Positions 5,447 through 5,792 of a stretch of 5,792 bases of DNA are shown piece after piece. The stretch comes from Bacillota bacterium (GTDB lineage: Bacteria; Bacillota; Dethiobacteria; Dethiobacterales; Dethiobacteraceae): assembly GCA_012800215.1 (NCBI GenBank), contig JAAZJT010000087.1, positions 1-5,792 on the forward strand, read 5' to 3'. Below the pieces are notes generated by a model that saw nothing but the letters and a program-made list of their open reading frames with translations, was not told where the DNA came from and made no database searches. Position 1 is the first letter of the stretch. Each line of letters starts with the position of its first letter. The position numbers and the translations under genes were made by a program.

Positions 5447-5792
5447 TTAAATTTTGCGGTAAATGGCCGGCCGAACATAGCGAAAATCAGTTGTTTCTCT
5501 GTTTAAAGCTTCTGCATGGCCTACAAACAAATAACCTCCAGGCTGCAGCTGCTCATAAAGCTTTTTTATTAATTTATTTTTTGTGGGCAGATCAAAATAA
5601 ATCATTACATTGCGGCAAAAAATAACCTGGAATTTTTGTTTAAAAGGGTACACCTTTTCCATAAGATTAAACCTGCGGAAAATAATCTCCTGGCGTATTT
5701 TGTCAACTACTTTAACTTTGTTTTCTTCAAATTTTTTAAAATATTTTTTTTGCCAGGAGGCAGGCAGCGGGCTAATCCGCTCAGCCGGGTAA
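5447..5792 (-). CDS. cheR: Chemotaxis protein methyltransferase CheR (C-terminal part; 5' end outside window)
   Basis: CheR transfers methyl groups from S-adenosylmethionine to receptor glutamates, opposing CheB. Only the last 114 codons are in the window; the frame is open to the right edge, so the start is not visible. The family is usually about 260-290 residues, so this is roughly the last 40 percent. Visible motifs in order are PAERISPLP and YFKKF (the region between the two CheR domains' conserved blocks), IIFRRFNLM, VIFCRNVMIYFD (a hallmark of the methyltransferase domain), and GGYLFVGHAEAL near the C-terminus. The end RPAIYRKI is typical. An ATG at 5662 falls in the middle of these motifs and is not the start. 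A run of eight A on the coding strand (plus-strand T8 at 5744-5751) encodes lysines. CheR, CheB and CheD follow each other closely as a receptor-modification module. Confidence 0.96.
   Translation of the reverse strand, partial: YPAERISPLPASWQKKYFKKFEENKVKVVDKIRQEIIFRRFNLMEKVYPFKQKFQVIFCRNVMIYFDLPTKNKLIKKLYEQLQPGGYLFVGHAEALNRETTDFRYVRPAIYRKI

Noticed and set aside
5447..5662. A short 71-residue gene starting at ATG 5662
   Set aside because: The frame is open to the window edge, and conserved CheR motifs (IIFRRFNLM and the PLP/YF region) lie upstream of this ATG, so it is an internal methionine of cheR.
1..5792. Mobile elements, CRISPR arrays, tRNA or rRNA genes, or an undescribed system
   Set aside because: No transposase, direct-repeat array, attachment-type repeat or structural RNA other than the riboswitch was seen. 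The gene content is ordinary flagellar and chemotaxis content in tight order.

Overview
All supported genes lie on the minus strand. The window is a flagellar and chemotaxis segment of a low-to-mid GC, Gram-positive-type bacterium, most likely a member of the Clostridia or a relative (Bacillota). This rests on the strong purine-rich ribosome binding sites, the presence of CheD, intrinsic terminators with long U tracts, the c-di-GMP-I riboswitch ahead of flgB, and GTG/TTG starts. The sequence does not let me name a genus.

In transcription order (right to left) the layout is: the C-terminal part of cheR (runs off the right edge), cheB, cheD, a small membrane-free chemoreceptor (MCP) gene, and an intrinsic terminator. 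A roughly 300-base non-coding leader follows, carrying a probable promoter, a c-di-GMP-I (GEMM-I) riboswitch aptamer and a second intrinsic terminator that acts as its expression platform. After it come flgB, flgC, fliE and fliF, with fliF running to the left edge and probably ending exactly there.

The two gene blocks form a coherent whole. cheR, cheB and cheD encode the enzymes that methylate, demethylate/deamidate and deamidate chemoreceptors, and the receptor gene just downstream carries two matches to the receptor methylation consensus in its C-terminal helix. flgB, flgC, fliE and fliF encode the proximal rod, the rod/MS-ring junction and the MS-ring, which are early parts of the flagellar basal body. 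The riboswitch between the blocks suggests that basal-body synthesis is controlled by c-di-GMP independently of the chemotaxis genes upstream.

The most informative non-coding signal is an alternative pairing found by eye. The conserved GGCCUA-A-AGU segment of the aptamer is complementary (9 pairs around one mismatch) to the 5' arm of the terminator. This predicts an OFF switch in which c-di-GMP binding stops transcription before flgB. The general arrangement (c-di-GMP-I riboswitch in front of flgB) is known from Clostridioides difficile. I see no evidence of an undescribed system, mobile element, CRISPR array, tRNA or rRNA here.
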